From Stenocarpella maydis (taxonomy: Eukaryota > Ascomycota > Sordariomycetes > Diaporthales > Diaporthaceae), in the NCBI GenBank assembly GCA_002270565.1, contig NQMI01000085.1:82766-146765 (forward strand): a stretch of DNA of 64,000 nt. Direction: 5' to 3'. The translations under genes were made by a program, and so were the position numbers. How positions within the stretch are numbered: the first letter of the stretch is position 1; each line of letters starts with the position of its first letter. Under the pieces are notes generated by a model. It was given only the letters and a program-made list of their open reading frames with translations. It ran no database searches and had not been told where the DNA came from. Positions 20,602-34,028 of the stretch are shown one piece after another.

Positions 20602-23600
20602 CTATCTCTCGGGGATGGGTGACTTGGCCAGTCTGCCACCCGCACTGGCCCGCTTCGTGATCCGGGCCTCCTTGTCCTTGGACGGCATTGGGCTCGCCCC
20701 CCCGCTATTGCTGGTGGGAAGGCTGCCCCCACCATCGACTCCGGTATTGCCCGTCAGGAATGATCCCGAAGTTGACTTGCCTCGCTTGTTGTCGAGATAA
20801 TGCAGCGCACTGCGGCTAAGGGGGAACGCGGGTAAGCCGGTGGGAACCTCAGCCCCGTTCTGTAACAGCATCTCGGCGATGGGGAATGCGACCGTCTTCA
20901 CGTCGGCCGATGGCGGTGGCTGAGGGGAGACTGCCGGGCTTGGAGATGCGGGATCGGCGGCTGCTAGGGCAAGGAACACGGGGTGGGTGCCGCGAGATTT
21001 GTCTGCGACGTTCGGGTTGGCGCGGAGGGCCAGGGCATAGATGACTTGCTGGATTTCGTTCTTCTTGATGGCTGCTAGAAGCGTGTCATCGGGGGATGGG
21101 TATCTGGATAATGTTGCCGAGATGGGCTCGACAAACGCCCTGTCCACATACTTGGAGGTGATGAACCGCAGCCTCTGTTCGCGAGTTGCCTGGGGGGAGG
21201 GCTTCATGGCTGGGTCCAACCTCGATTCCCAGATCATGTTGGAGACCCGGTTGCCCACAAGCAGGAGCAGCTCGACAATGTCCGGCGTGAAGGACGTGAT
21301 GTCGAGGGTTAACGACCGGACCTTGCTGATATGTGTCCCTAGGGACCTGTGGATCCCGCTGCATTCGATACACAGGATGATGGCAAGGTTAATGGAGACC
21401 CATTCGACCTTGGACCCGGAGCCGCAGTCAGCACACCAACAATTCCCCTGGTCGTTGTCGCGGAGCATCTGCAGCAGCTTGTCGGGACTTTCATCAAAAG
21501 TGCCGCCGCTCGGGGCGCGCCCTGTCTGTGGCCGGGCACCGACGGTCGTCCGCCGGCCGGGCACATTTGATGATGGCGGGTGTGCCTGGGCATGGCCCAA
21601 CGACGGGCTCTTGCCTGTCAGGATGGACCCGATGTCTCTCCGGAAGGACCCAGAGTCGTTTGACGGCGTGCTGGAATGTGCAGGTTGGTCCTTGAGGCCC
21701 CGCTCCACGGCGCTCTGCAACGCGTTGTTGATGGCCGTGATCCAGCTGTTCATGTCCTCCTCGGATGTCGCCTGGTATACTCGCTTGAAGTGTGGGGTGA
21801 TGACCTCGAAACAAAAGCGACGCTCCGCGTTCCTTGCTTCCCTCACAGATGCCATGCGCAGGTCGATAGGGTCCATGTGCAGGTCGAGCCTCTGCTTCCA
21901 ATTGCTGTACTCCGAGAGCTTGCCCCCATCCAGAACGATCCAGAACCTGCCGCGACCGTTAGCGTAAGAAGCACCACGGGTTACAGTTGAAGTCACGTAC
22001 TTGTGCCAACCCTGTTTGTTCAGGTTGCGAGGGTCGACGTGCCCGCCAGGGCGATTTAGAGCCCACAAGAGCCCTTCCTTCCTCTGCGATTCCGTCTCGG
22101 TCAGTGTGGTATCTCGCTCTTCCAGGTCCCGGATCCCTTTGAACTTTGAACCCTGAGGTGGGCTTGCCAGCATGGCGTGGCTAAGGCTCCCTGGGGACCG
22201 GGACAGGTCACCGGTGCTGGGGGCCGGTGTGGTTGCGCTGCTGATGGCGACCGACTTAAGCTGTGAGCCGGTGCTGTCCGCCCTGCTTATCTCGGTGTCG
22301 GATGTGTTCCCGTTGGCAGCGTTGCCCGAGACCGAGGACGGGATGGACTCTGGCTCCACGTAGTTGAGATTGCTCTTCTCGAGGAGCCTCCGCTTCTCCT
22401 CACGCTCCCGCCGTTGGTATTGGTATTCCTTGTCCGCCACCTGAACCTCGCTCGAGAGGGCCTCCAGCTGCGGGAGCAGTCTTTCGACCTTTTTGGACGC
22501 TTGCAGGTAGGCCCGGGCCTGTGCATCCGCGTATCTAGTGAGGTGCGATAACACTTCTTGTTCCTTGCGGCCTCCTGACAGGTCTTGCATGAAGGATGAG
22601 TAGTCGAAGCGCTTCAGTTCGAAATTGCGCCGCTTTGTCTGGTACTTGGTGTCGCTATGCTTGGCCTTGACGGAGTCGTGCCGCTGACCGAGGTACCGAC
22701 CAACGTAGGCATAGAAGTCCTTGCTTTCTTCCTCAAAATCGCGCTTTTTGGCCTCGGCCTGTTTGATGTCGATCTGGTACAACTTGCTCAGCGGCTCGAT
22801 CACTATCTTTTGCAGGTTGAGCGTGTTTTGCCTCTCGTAGCTCAGGATCTCCCGTGCAATCTTATCAAAATAGTGCTCGATGGCCGGCTGGACGGCGTTA
22901 GCGTTAGTGGAGGATGCGCCCCGGAGCGATTCGACAAATGCAACTTGGGCGTCATTTGCCTCGATCTGTGCCGCGTGGGCAGCCTCTGCCTTCTTGATCA
23001 TCCGCTTCATCTGAGTTCGCATGTTGCCTGTTTTTTGCTCCAAGGCCTTCATCGTCGCCCGGAAGACAGGCCCGTCATCCGACGCAGATACATCGTCGTT
23101 GGGTCTTGGGCAGGATACATCAACCTTGACGGGCTCCGGTAGAGGGATGGTGACCGGGACAGTGTTGGTGGTGGCGGCGGAAGGCGATGCCCCATTGTTA
23201 GTGTCGTGCGCTGTGACGGTGGGGGAAGCAGGTTCGTCGATCTCGAGAGCGCTTATTCTCGACTCGACGGACTGGGAGGAAGCACCGCGGCTCCTGGGCG
23301 GTACGGTCAGGAGGAAGGGCGGCGGGGAGCTTGGCTGGCTTAGGTAGGGCGAGGTGTCTGCGTACAGTCAGGACATGGGCAGAGGTCTTCTTTTCTTTCT
23401 TCTTCTTATGTTTTTTTCTGGGGGGGTTGGAGCGACCGGTAGGTGGACATACTCTGGACCCAGAAGGAGAAGCTCGCGAGGGTCTGCAACTCGTGGGCGC
23501 GCGAGTCGTACTGTACAAACTGTGAGGAAGTCAGATGGGCGTCGACGCTGAGGCACGGGCCTTGGGACGTACGCTGCAAGAATTCCTCCACCCACCACCC

Positions 23601-24367
23601 GAATCCTCCGCATTCCTCGGTGGTTTCCACTTCCAAGCCCAGTCGAAGGTGACAGAACCGCTACCGCCGGTTGTGAAGTCGCCGATAAGCTCAACATTTG
23701 AGTTCTTGTGTAGGTTCGGGTCTGCGTGGAATTCGCGCGTGACGAGGTTCTCAACCTCTTTGGAGGTGGATGCGTAGACGTATGTGAGACCGTTAATCTG
23801 GGTGTCCACGGTATTGCTAGTGGGGTCAGGGCTCGTCGTCTGTGTCTGGCGGACATTGAAGGTGAAGGTGAACATGAGCTCGTCGTCGTTGGTGAGCTTT
23901 AGCAGAAAGGCAGGCACGCCTGTGTTTGTCGCCAAGTCAGGGTCCTGTAGATGACACGGGTGGCCAGTCAGTTTGATTCCGGGCGACCGAGGACGATATG
24001 TAGCCAGTCTCCCTGTCTCTTCCCATCTCCCTCTCTGTCTCTTCTCTTTCTCTCAGGGGACGGCGGCTCAGAGAGCCGTGGCAGGACGGACCTGTATGAA
24101 CTCAACTGGGGTATTGTCGCCGGCGGGGCGCGATGCTGAGACTCTAGTAGCGGGAAACGCGTTGGGAGAGATGATGATAGACGAGCGCTTTCGGGTATTG
24201 CTTATGACAAGCGATGCGATAGACACTGGAGGAGAGGGGCGGCGGGTCAGCGCGGAGCGGAGGTGAGAGGAGTGGGTGCAGCAGTGGCGGGAGCGGTACT
24301 CACATCGATTCTGGTCGCTGAGATAGAGGGCGGCGCCATCGTCGGGCCTGCTCGAGACGTTACCCAT
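20602..24367 (-). CDS. BAR-PH-ArfGAP-ankyrin protein (Csx2-like ArfGAP)
   Basis: Six exons on the minus strand: 24304-24367, 24092-24225, 23573-23944, 23453-23519, 22001-23357 and 20602-21946, totalling 1,112 residues. The start MGNVSSRPDDGAALYL and the conserved order of the first exons support the model. Domains in order: a fungal N-terminal region (1-250); a helical BAR region (about 300-560); PH (about 660-770, starting QGWHKFWIVLD); ArfGAP (about 818-940) with a CxxC-x16-CxxC zinc site (CWCADC...CIEC) and the following IHRSLG with its catalytic Arg; then ankyrin-like sequence. The last intron (21947-22000, 54 bp) has no stop and a multiple-of-three length, so it is easily mistaken for coding. 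The protein should stimulate GTP hydrolysis on Arf at curved Golgi or endosomal membranes, like S. pombe Csx2. Confidence 0.88.
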
Positions 24368-25975
24368 GATGAGGCGTCAGGGGCTCGAGGGCAGGGCCCG
24401 GAGCCGGGAGGCAGGGCGAGGGGCTGTGGGCGATGTGCCGTATGCAAGGGAGGCAATCAGTGGTGGTAGTCATGCAGGAGAGGGAAGGCTGTTTGGGATT
24501 GCGTATAATGTTGAGGCTAAGAAGTGTGTGGACAGAGGGGACTAATTGTCTCGGTGTCGAGTGGCCAGGTTGGTGTAGTGTGTGGTGCGGTGGTGTGCTG
24601 CTGCTGCTGCTGCGATATTATTAAAGAGGTTGGAAGTCCAACATGGCAGGGGCACCTGGGCTGTGGGGCCTTCAAGTCGTCGCGGGGTTGAGCCAGGGCT
24701 GGGCTGGCTCGGCTTGGGCTGCCTGTGCCTGTGCCTGTGCTGCTGCAAGAGGATGGCAGAGGATTGAATACGTGTGTGGATCCTCAGGGGACCAGTCGAA
24801 ACACGGTCGGGCGCGACGGATTGATGAGGGAGAGCGCAGATTATCTACATAGTACCAAGAATCTACCTACCTAGGTAATCTAGGTTGATGTCTACAACCC
24901 GATCAAGTAGGATGTAAGCCGGTGCTTTGAGAGGGCTCAAGGCCAGACATAGTAACTGTGCCGGGCTGCTGGGACCTGATCTTATTTGATCAGTAGGATG
25001 AGGTACCTAGGTTGGCATGGTACTTGCTCATGGGGGTGCACACATGCAAACCAACCGCTGCACATGATGAGGTATCTTGTCACTGGTCCTGTTGTGGATA
25101 CATGGACGTTGCTTAAACGGACCTAGGCACCTACGTACCTACGTACCTGTGTGGTTAGTCAGCACCGGCTATGGGTGCTGTTGTGTATTTTGTACCACCT
25201 CCCTCTTCAAACCCAATATTCAATCACAAGCACACCACCAAGCGGCCTCACCATCTAACCCTATACAAGACCCTAGATGAACAACAACAAACATCAGTGA
25301 TGACGAGAAGACCAGTTTCTCCTCTGGCAATTTTAGAATGAGTCGGCGGTGATGACCACGATGTCCTCTCCCCGGTCTGCTTTCTGATTGTTTCCATCGC
25401 CGGGCGCCAGGCACACGACGTCAGCACGAGACGTCCTGAGCAATGGTGTCGTATCCCAGCTTGCTGCAGCTGGAGCTGCCGCTCGTATAGGCTCTCGCCC
25501 CACAGCGTCGAGTCCCATCACGCCTGTGTTCCGTCTTTGGTATCCATCCGTCTGAGGGTCTTGAGAGACGAGACGAGAGCAAGGGCATCGGATGGCACTC
25601 ACCGCCCAAACTAAATACTCGCTCTTAACTACACCAGAGGCCCAGCGGCCACACCTCACACATAGTCCCGTGTGAGGATGTGTCGCCTGAGCAGACAAGG
25701 CAGCATTTCCGTCGGGGCGGGGTATGCGCTCCCTACCATACCTGGGTAGTTCCCTTTGTGAACACAACCACTTGCGACAAGCCTAGGTCCGTTGTTGAGC
25801 ATGGTAGTAGAGCTGAGCCTCTTGGCCGCGAGGTGACCGACTGCCTGGGAACAAAGTTGGAGAATCTGCCTCCTTCACAACAATAGACAAGTCTCACTGG
25901 ATAGGCGAAAACCTGCATATTTAATTCCGTGATACGGTGATACTGTCAGGGGTGGAGGGGGTTGGAAGAGGCGGT

Positions 25976-26006
<31 letters not shown>

Positions 26007-26713
26007 ACAACAGTCGCAGTTAAGCTGGCTGGGTTATGGCGATATATACATACTACCTACCTACCTAGGTACCTAGGTAGGTAGGAATGTACAGAGTAGT
26101 AAGTAGTAGGCAGGGCAACAAAGTAGGGAGGGGAAGATAAACATGACTTCGTACTCTCCTGCTCCAATCCTCCATCTTCCCTGTCCTGTCCTAGTCCGCC
26201 CGGCTATTGGGTAGTCTCAAAACTCCTGAACAAACTAAAGTCGTGTGTCTGTGCAGCAAGACTGGACCCTGTTTCTGGGCTATTTTATTAGTCCCAACGG
26301 AGTCCACACCGTTGTGCATAGATAGACGCTGCACGCATACCCTACCGCATTCTACAACCTACCTACACATAACGTACGAGGGCACGACGGCCCAGACCCA
26401 ACGGCGCCGACACTGATCCTCGTTCAACAACCAGCCAACCGGCCACTCTGCTCCATCAACGCCTGCCTGCATCCGCCGTATCCACTATCTACTGCCCCAA
26501 GAGATCCAGGATATACGCTTCGCATCGACCACCTACCGTCCTCGGTCCACGGCCAGACTGACTGCCTGGTGTTTCCCGTTACAAACAGGCACCCCCCTCT
26601 CGAGTTATGTCGTGGTCACGATAAGGGGCGCGGACGTCATTTCCAACCACGCCACCACGCCAACACCCCGCCAACACCCCGCCCTGCTCTGCCCGGCTCT
26701 GCAGAACACCAAG
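24368..26713. promoter_or_regulatory. Divergent intergenic region with simple repeats and TAGGTACCTA palindromes
   Basis: 2.3 kb between the starts of the ArfGAP and Munc13-like genes. It holds a tetranucleotide run (GACA)n at 25975-26004 and a palindrome-rich array of CCTA/TAGG words at 26052-26085. Further copies lie near 24860-24890, 25002-25015 and 25125-25148. No convincing coding sequence. The leader before 26714 is C-rich. Confidence 0.5.
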
Positions 26714-29700
26714 ATGTCGACATCTTCCGACCGCCAGTACAAGCACAACAGCAGGAGCCTGAACAAGAGCATCAACCGCCTGCAGCGCGAGGATGGCGCC
26801 TCGCCACGGAGGTCCAGGGCTGGCTCGCGCGCCTTCCAGGCCCCCGTCAGCTACGAGGACGCATACAACTACGCCCTCAGCGTCGCCTTCCTGCATTACC
26901 TGCTACAGCCCAAGAAGAAGAGGAAGGAATATGTCACCCTGCCCAAGGCGCCCACCAGGGTCCACACCTACACCCAGAACATCGGCGAGCTGGTCAAGGA
27001 GTTCATCCCCACCGGCTCGACCTCGGGCAAGGAGGTCAAGCTCCCACACAGCTTCTCCGGCTGGCTCGAGAAGCGCATGGGACATGTCGTCAGGGGCACC
27101 GAGAAACTGCAGGGCTTCAGCGACCCAAACCTCAAGAGGAGCTTCGCCGAGGCCTACACCTCCTTCACCGACGCCAGCTTCCGCAAGAGCCTCGACAAGG
27201 ACCGCAAGCTAGAGCCCCTTATCCTCATCTTCTACTCGTCTGCGTCCAGGGCCCAGGGCCGGGGCAAGGCCGCCGACGACCACACCTGGAAGGTCCTCGT
27301 CGACAGGCACCTCGCTCTCTTCGTGAGGCTCATCCTGAGCATCTTCAGGGAGCACGGCACCGACAAGGACAAGCCCGAGCTCATGAGCAAGCTCCAGACC
27401 CTCGAGCAGAAGCTGCTACGCAACGACGAGAACCTGTCCATCGACGGCGGCCAGGGCGGCGGCGAGCACAAGACCGTCGAGGTCGACATCCCCCACAGCT
27501 ACCAGGTCAAGGACATGCACATGGTGCAGATCGTCGGCAAGATCTTCGGCCGCACCAACTCACAGCTGCAGTCAGATGTCGACGTCAACCGCAACATATG
27601 GACCGAGGAGGCCGCCCTCAAGGACCTCAAGGCCTACCAGCACCGCCTGGACTCCAACATGGATGGCGCCCTCAGGCGGCATGACTTTGACGTCAACGAG
27701 TCCTTCGAGGAGTGGAAGGCGGGCGAGCGCCAGCACCTGACCTCGCTGATGCTGGACGTCTTAAAGGTCCGCCCGGACCTCAGCAAGACTGTCACGAGTT
27801 TCGAGAAGCCCCTGCCCGTGCGCCCCACGTCCATCTTCTCCGATGACCAGGCCTTCGCCGATCTGGCCAAGATGATCAACAACCCCGACTCGGCCGGGCC
27901 CGGGGGGGACCCATCCTTCAGTCTGAGCTCCCTCTCGTTTGATGACAACTCCAGCATACGCAGTGTGGATGAGGCCAACTACACGTTCATCCCGCCAGAC
28001 CCCAGGGCCTTCTACAAGATGATCCTCCAGAACGCCATGACGTTTGACCAGCTACACGCCGAGTCTGACGAGTTCGTCCCGCTCTCGCACCAGTCCCTGG
28101 AGCTGCTGAACGAGCTGTGCGCGTACTGGCGCATCCCGCAGTTCACCAGGCACATAACCTTCCTCGAGGTGGCCGTGCGCAAGTTTCTGGACCAGGAGCT
28201 CCGGGGTGATGAGCTCGATGCCTGCTTCGATTTTGCCAAGGCCCCGCCCCCCGAGCCCAAGAAGCTCCCTTATATCCAGCTCTTCACGTCCACGCTGCCC
28301 GATATTGACCCGAGCAAGTGGACGCTAGTAGACTTCACCATGTACCAGCAAACACTCAACGCCCTCCACGATGCCCTCCTCCGAGATCTCTATGACACGC
28401 TAATGCACTGTTATGAACCCAAGGCGCCTTCCGTAGGTGTGACAATGGTCCTTCTTATGAACCACGTGTATCCAGACCCGGTGTTTTCCGAGCGGGAAGA
28501 GGAGCTGGATGAGTTCGCCAAGACGCTCACCGACGGCCTCAAGCAACAGTCTGAACAGGTGTATCACGGGTTCCTAGAGAAGGAGGTCCCTCAAGCCAAG
28601 GAAGATTGGGACTTCTCCCACGTCGTAAACCTTGGCCGGGCAGTCACCAAGTTGTGCACGAGGATCAAAAAGAAGTATTCAAAGAACCCCAAGATTATGG
28701 GGGTGTCGCCCTTCGCGGTCTTGGTCCAGACAGTATTCCCCAGCTTCGAGGAGGATGCAAAGGCCCTGATCGAGACGATTGTCATAGCGGCCAAGGAAAG
28801 AGGGGAGGAGGTCAACGTGGTGGACGGGTTCGACCTGTACAAGGAGCTGGTCGAGCTCCGCAAGATCCATCTGGAGTTCCTGCCCGGGATGCCGTTCGCC
28901 TTCCACATCGAGAGCGTGCTGGAAGAGTTTGTCTGGCGCTGGATTGGCGAGGCCGAGACGAGAATGACCCAGTTTGTGGAGGAAGCCATCAAACAGGACC
29001 AGTTCCAAGTCAGGACGAACCATCCGAGCAACATCCCGACCGACGCGGAGCGCCACAGCGTGTCCATCATCGACATATTCCAGCTGTTCAACCAGACCGT
29101 CGACCAGATCTTCCAGCTTGAATGGGACGATGATGTCCACCACGCCAAGTTCATGACGGCCCTGGCCAAGGCCTTCGCTGTCGGCATCGGCCGCTACTGC
29201 GAGATCGTCGAGGGCAAGTTCGCCAAGGAGATGGACCGCCAAACAGCCCAGGAGCTGGCGGCAGCTCAGCGCACCACACAGGAGCGGTTTATGCAGATGG
29301 CCAAGGACGCCTGGAACACCAAGGAGGGCATAGAGCCGTTCCAGTTCTACCCAGAGGTAAGCGCCTGACAGCCTCCAGAGCCCCCGACGAGGGGATCCGC
29401 TGACCAATTTATCCACATAGTCGTTCGTCAAGTTGAATAACATTGAGTATGCGATGCAGTCGCTAGATAAGCTAGAAAAGGCCATGAACGTAGAAGGGTG
29501 CGCCGAGGTGCTAAGGGCCAAAGAAGGCCCGAAGCAGTACCGCAAGCCGGACAAGTATGTCTTCACAATCAAGGTCGTCGAGGCAGAGGACATCAAGGCT
29601 TGCGATCCAAACGGGTATAGTGACCCGTACGTAGTCTTGGTCGATGAGTACCAAAAGCGTCTCGCCAAGACGCGCGTGGTCTCCAGGACCCTGAACCCAC

Positions 29701-30998
29701 GCTGGGACGAGTCGGTGGACGTGACTGTCACCGGGCCAGTGAACGTGATTGCGACACTGTGGGACTACGATACCTTTGGAGACCACGACTTCGTGGGCCG
29801 CACCTCACTGAAGCTCGACCCGGTCCATTTCAGCGACTACCTCCCGCGGGAGTTCTGGCTAGACCTTGACACGCAAGGCAGGCTCTTGATCAGGGTCAGC
29901 ATGGAGGGCGAGAAAGATGACATCCAGTTCCACTTTGGCAAGGCCTTCAGACACCTGAAAAGGACAGAACGAGACATGGTGCGGAAGATCACAGACAAGG
30001 TATGTTTGTTGGGAACGGCCAGGCCATCGGGAGGTCCCTAGACATGAGAGCTGCAACTGACACGTCCTCGCAGCTGACAAGCGTCATCAACGCGTCGCTT
30101 TCCCACGAGGCACTGAAAACCCTGCTCAGCCGGGGAATCGCCGCATCTATCGGGAATATGTGGAAGACTAGGAAGACGGTTGCCCGCCGGTGACACAGGC
30201 CGATGTGGAGAACGCCTCCAGACGCTGTTCAACTACTTTGATGAAAACTTTGCCATCATGAAGCAGACACTGACCGACGCAACAATGATGGCCGTCATGA
30301 CGCGGCTGTGGAAGGAGGTTCTCATGGCGATAGAGAGCCTCCTGGTGCCGCCGCTGTCGGACAAGCCGTCGACGCAGAAACCGCTCACGCAAGTCGAGCT
30401 CGATGTGGTGTACAAGTGGCTCGACATGCTCTTTGAATTCTTCCACGCAAAGGACGAGGACGGCGAGGTGCTGGGAGTGCCGGCAGAGGTGCTGAAATCA
30501 CCTAAGTGGCATGAACTGGCCTCGCTCAACTTTTGGTACTTTGACCCGACCGAGACGCTCATCCGGACGTCGGAGCGCATGGTCGCGGCCACGCAGCAGC
30601 GGCAGCAGCAGCAGGCACAACAGGCCAGCCGGCAGTCGGCCCCGGCGACCTTTGGGCCGACGTTCAACTCGGGGGCGGGGGCATTTGGAAGCATGGGCAC
30701 GATCCGCCGAGGCAAGTCCATCATGATGAGCCGCAACCTGGGCACGATGAAGCGGGCCAAGGAGGAGAAGCGAAAGGAGGCGCAGGCAGACCCGTCGGAC
30801 GATATGATCCTCCGGATCCTGCGGATGCGACCCGAGGCGGCAGGGTACCTCCGTGAGAGGCACCGGCAGAAGGAGAGAATGGCGGCGAGCCAGGCGGCGG
30901 CGGCGATAGTGCGGCAGAGCATCACGCAGGGGTTCAACGCCGGGGCATACGGTAATAATTCTGGAAAGGGCACCTACGGCAGCCTACCCCGGCGATAG
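26714..30998 (+). CDS. Munc13/Git1-like C2-domain protein (two apparent frameshifts)
   Basis: Exons 26714-29356, 29421-29999 and from 30074 onward; introns of 64 and 74 bp. I chose MSTSSDRQYKHNSRS over an upstream in-frame codon because it begins a conserved-looking region. The first 881 residues are helical, with MUN/MHD-type sequence (about 600-870). A C2 domain at about 925-1050 has acidic loops (DPNGYSDPYV, WDYDTFGDHD) suited to calcium. A second MHD and a tail with MGTIRRGKSIMMS follow. Relatives include S. pombe Git1 and Ync13, acting in signalling or vesicle priming for cytokinesis. The frame breaks near 30172-30183 and again near 30216: a stop is met at 30191, whereas the bridging frame reads PVTQADVENA. 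A 43 bp intron (30179-30221) would also restore the frame but delete this segment. About 1,370 residues. Confidence 0.85.
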
Positions 30999-32395
30999 GG
31001 CGGCCGGGAGAACCGCCCAGCTGCCAGCGCCCATGGGTTGAAGCAGACGGTGTGAGAAGGGGGATCTTCAATCTTTCGCACCCCACCCCTTCTCTTCCCT
31101 TCTCTCTTGTCCTTCATCTTGCTCCTTGTGGCTTTGGCTTCTCTATTTTTTGTCTCTTCCTACCCCGTTCCATGCCTCGGACGGGGGGTGCGTGACGGTG
31201 TGGTGGAGGCAAGACGGAGCGAGATGAAGCGTGCTTGCACATTATCAAGATGGAGAGGGCACAGGTTATGAGATGGGAGCTTGACGGCAGATGTTAGCTG
31301 GGAACATGCTTTCTTTAGTCTAGCAGCAGATACCCTGACGAGGAGAGACGCGGCGATTGCTTATAATGTTCGGTACGGGTTTGAATGAAAAACACGAATC
31401 AATAATTTGTCCTCGGCTTGGTTCTTGACGCGTGCAGAAGGGGTCTGTATGGACACATTTTGTGACTGGGGTTCTGGATCAGGACAGGAAAAGTTTTAGC
31501 CCCTTCTCCGTTGCCGTCCTGCTCAACCAGCTTCGGTTCTCAGAAGCCTGGACAACGGGCGAACTTGTTTCCCACATATAACAAACACTTCTGACTGTTT
31601 CTTAGCTGAGAGCGACGCTTTCCCGTGAGCAAACCACGGGCAGGCTGAGGGCGCACTTCCAGACTTCTCGGCGACCGTTGACGATCGATGCAGCGAGACA
31701 TCGATCGTTGAAACCAAGAGGGCGAGGCCAAGGGCAGCAAGCATTTAGACCACCTACCTCGGTATCTATACGTACTCAGTCATTGCTATGTGAGTATCCC
31801 GGCGGCAACAGGACAGACAGGAGTAATCGAGTGCATCTGCACCTGCTTCATGCAGCCCAGGAGAGCTCTCGACCTGGCCTTACGGCAACTCCAGGCCGGC
31901 GGAGCACAAGGACGCGGTTGCTGGTCATTGGCCGCAGGGCGTAGACCGGGGCTGGGCCATCTAGGGCCACCGCCACGCAGAAGCAACAGCCACGTTATGT
32001 CTTCGGGTCGGCCAGGAGGAAGAGGAAGGGGACAGGTCCGTGGGCTGTTGCTGGCTGGTCGCAAACCGAATATTCCAGCCCCGCTATCGCCGGCAGCCCC
32101 TCCACTCCCGCTCCAGACCCCTCCACAGTCTTCAACAGCTCGAGCAAGTGGACCGTTGTCAACTTCTCCCACCCGCACCCGCACCCACACCCGCACCCGC
32201 ACCCTCACCCGCACCCTCACCCTCCTGTCGAGCTCTTCCAGGGCCAGCCCAGCATTCAAGATTTCGACCCTCCGCACAGCCCAGATCGCCCGCCACCTCT
32301 CGGCGGCTTCTCCTCCTCCTTCTTCTCTTCCTACTCCTCCCCCCTCAGCTCCCTCTGTCCGCCCCGGAGCAGAAGCAACAGGACAAGACGCCAGC
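30999..32395. other. Intergenic: 3' region of Munc13-like gene and promoter of pyrophosphatase
   Basis: Tandem genes on the same strand separated by 1.4 kb. A C-rich minisatellite of CACCCG/CACCCT units (32166-32222) and a CTCCT-rich leader precede the pyrophosphatase ATG. The open frame 31790-32701 runs through this repeat and the true first exon in another frame and is spurious. No RNA gene seen. Confidence 0.5.
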
Positions 32396-33620
32396 ATGTC
32401 TTACACCACCCGCAAGGTCGCCGCCCCTTACACCCTCGAGCACCGCGTGTACATCGAGAAGGATGGCGTGCCCCTCTCGCCATTCCACGACATTCCCCTG
32501 TTTGCCAACCAGGAGAAGACCATCCTCAACATGATCGTCGAGATCCCTCGCTGGACCAATGCCAAGCTTGAGGTGAGCTGCCACCCTTTTCCCACCTGCT
32601 CCTCAGCAGCCTTGGGTGCCCCGTCGTCAATGGCCCCTCCTGGCCTGTCGGCTAACCTACCAACGTGTCAATTACCTAGATCTCCAAGGAGGAGCTCCTG
32701 AACCCCATCAAGCAAGACATCAAGAAGGGCAAGCTTCGATATGTCCGCAACTGCTTCCCCCACAAAGGCTACCTGTGGAATTACGGTGCCTTCCCTCAGG
32801 TGTGTTAGAACCAAACTCCTCGCCCCTGCCCCTGCCCCCACTCTACCCCTTTTCCCGACATTCATGATATCTATTTACTATACGGCCTATCAAAAGTTCA
32901 CGGCCATGTTCTGGAACGCTGCTAACGGCCCTCAGACCTGGGAGGACCCCAACGTCGTCCACCCCGAGACCAAGGCCAAGGGTGACAACGACCCCCTCGA
33001 CGTCTGCGAGATCGGCGAGCTGGTTGGCTACACCGGCCAGGTCAAGCAGGTCAAGGTCCTGGGCGTCATGGCCCTGCTCGACGAGGAGGAGACCGACTGG
33101 AAAGTCATCGTCATCGACATCAACGACCCTCTGGCTTCCAAGCTCAACGACGTCGAGGACGTCGAGCGCCACCTGCCCGGCCTCCTGCGCGCCACCAATG
33201 AGTGGTTCCGTATCTACAAGATCCCCGACGGAAAGCCCGAGAACCAGTTCGCCTTCACCGGCGAGTGCAAGAATAAGAAGTACGCCATGGACGTTGTCCA
33301 CGAGTGTGCCGAGGCCTGGGAGAGGCTCATCACCGGCAAGACTCCGGCCGGGGGTATCTCTACGTACGTGGTTTTTGGTTTTTTATTTTATTTATTTCTT
33401 GGGGCTATTTTTTTTTGGGGGGGGGGGAGGGTGTGCCTTTTTTTCACAATTCCACCCTGCAAACATACAACCTACTAGCACCAACCTGACCGTCAGCCAA
33501 TCCCCTAGCCGTGTCTCCCCCGACCAGCTGCCGCCCATCCCGGCCAACCAGGAACTGCCCCCCGAGAAGATCGACGCCTCGATAGACAAGTGGTTCTTCA
33601 TTAGCGGAGCCTCCGCTTAA
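32396..33620 (+). CDS. IPP1: Inorganic pyrophosphatase (soluble, family I)
   Basis: Four exons, 32396-32572, 32680-32799, 32936-33363 and 33479-33620, give 288 residues, matching the usual fungal length. Introns are 107, 136 and 115 bp. The start [20 protein letters not shown] is typical of fungal enzymes. The metal-binding signature [11 protein letters not shown] (about residues 115-125) is intact, as are the upstream [11 protein letters not shown] and the tail ending DKWFFISG. The enzyme hydrolyses pyrophosphate to two phosphates with Mg2+ in the cytosol, pulling biosynthetic reactions forward. The third intron has long T and G homopolymer runs (33407-33430), where sequencing errors are likely but harmless to the protein. 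Confidence 0.95.
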
Positions 33621-34028
33621 TGTCTCGGGCCCCATGGAGAGCCTGCGAGTTCCGGTTGTCTCAGATAACCGAAGTGGTTGCCTTGCCAGGGCTTGCCTTG
33701 CCAGGGCTTGCCCTGCTTCGTGGCCCTGCTTGAACCTCAGCCAGAGTAGATATTAAAAACACTGCCAAGACAAATACAAGTCGTTTGAGCTCCTTCAGAC
33801 TGCCGCAGCCTTTGTCGAGATCTGCTTGCCTTCCTATTTGTGTCGGCAGTAGCATTAGCGGCCGTGACCGACGAGGCCTGGGTATACACTGTAGATGATG
33901 CAGCAGAAGAGAATTTCCCACTTTTCCGTTCCGGACGCCAGCCATGCATGCATTCATGGGTAGTCTCTTGACGAATACCTTTTTCTACATCCCACACTAC
34001 CCTCCTCGAAACGTCGCACGCCGGGTCA
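33621..34028. other. Short convergent intergenic region
   Basis: About 400 bp between the stops of the pyrophosphatase (+) and mL53 (-) genes. A tandem pair of a 17 bp word (CTTGCCAGGGCTTGCC-like) lies near 33680-33712. No gene. Confidence 0.5.

Noticed and set aside
31790..32701. 303-codon plus-strand frame upstream of the pyrophosphatase
   Set aside because: It is built from the CACCCG minisatellite and C/T-rich leader. Its only meaningful part is the pyrophosphatase first exon in the correct frame, starting at 32396.
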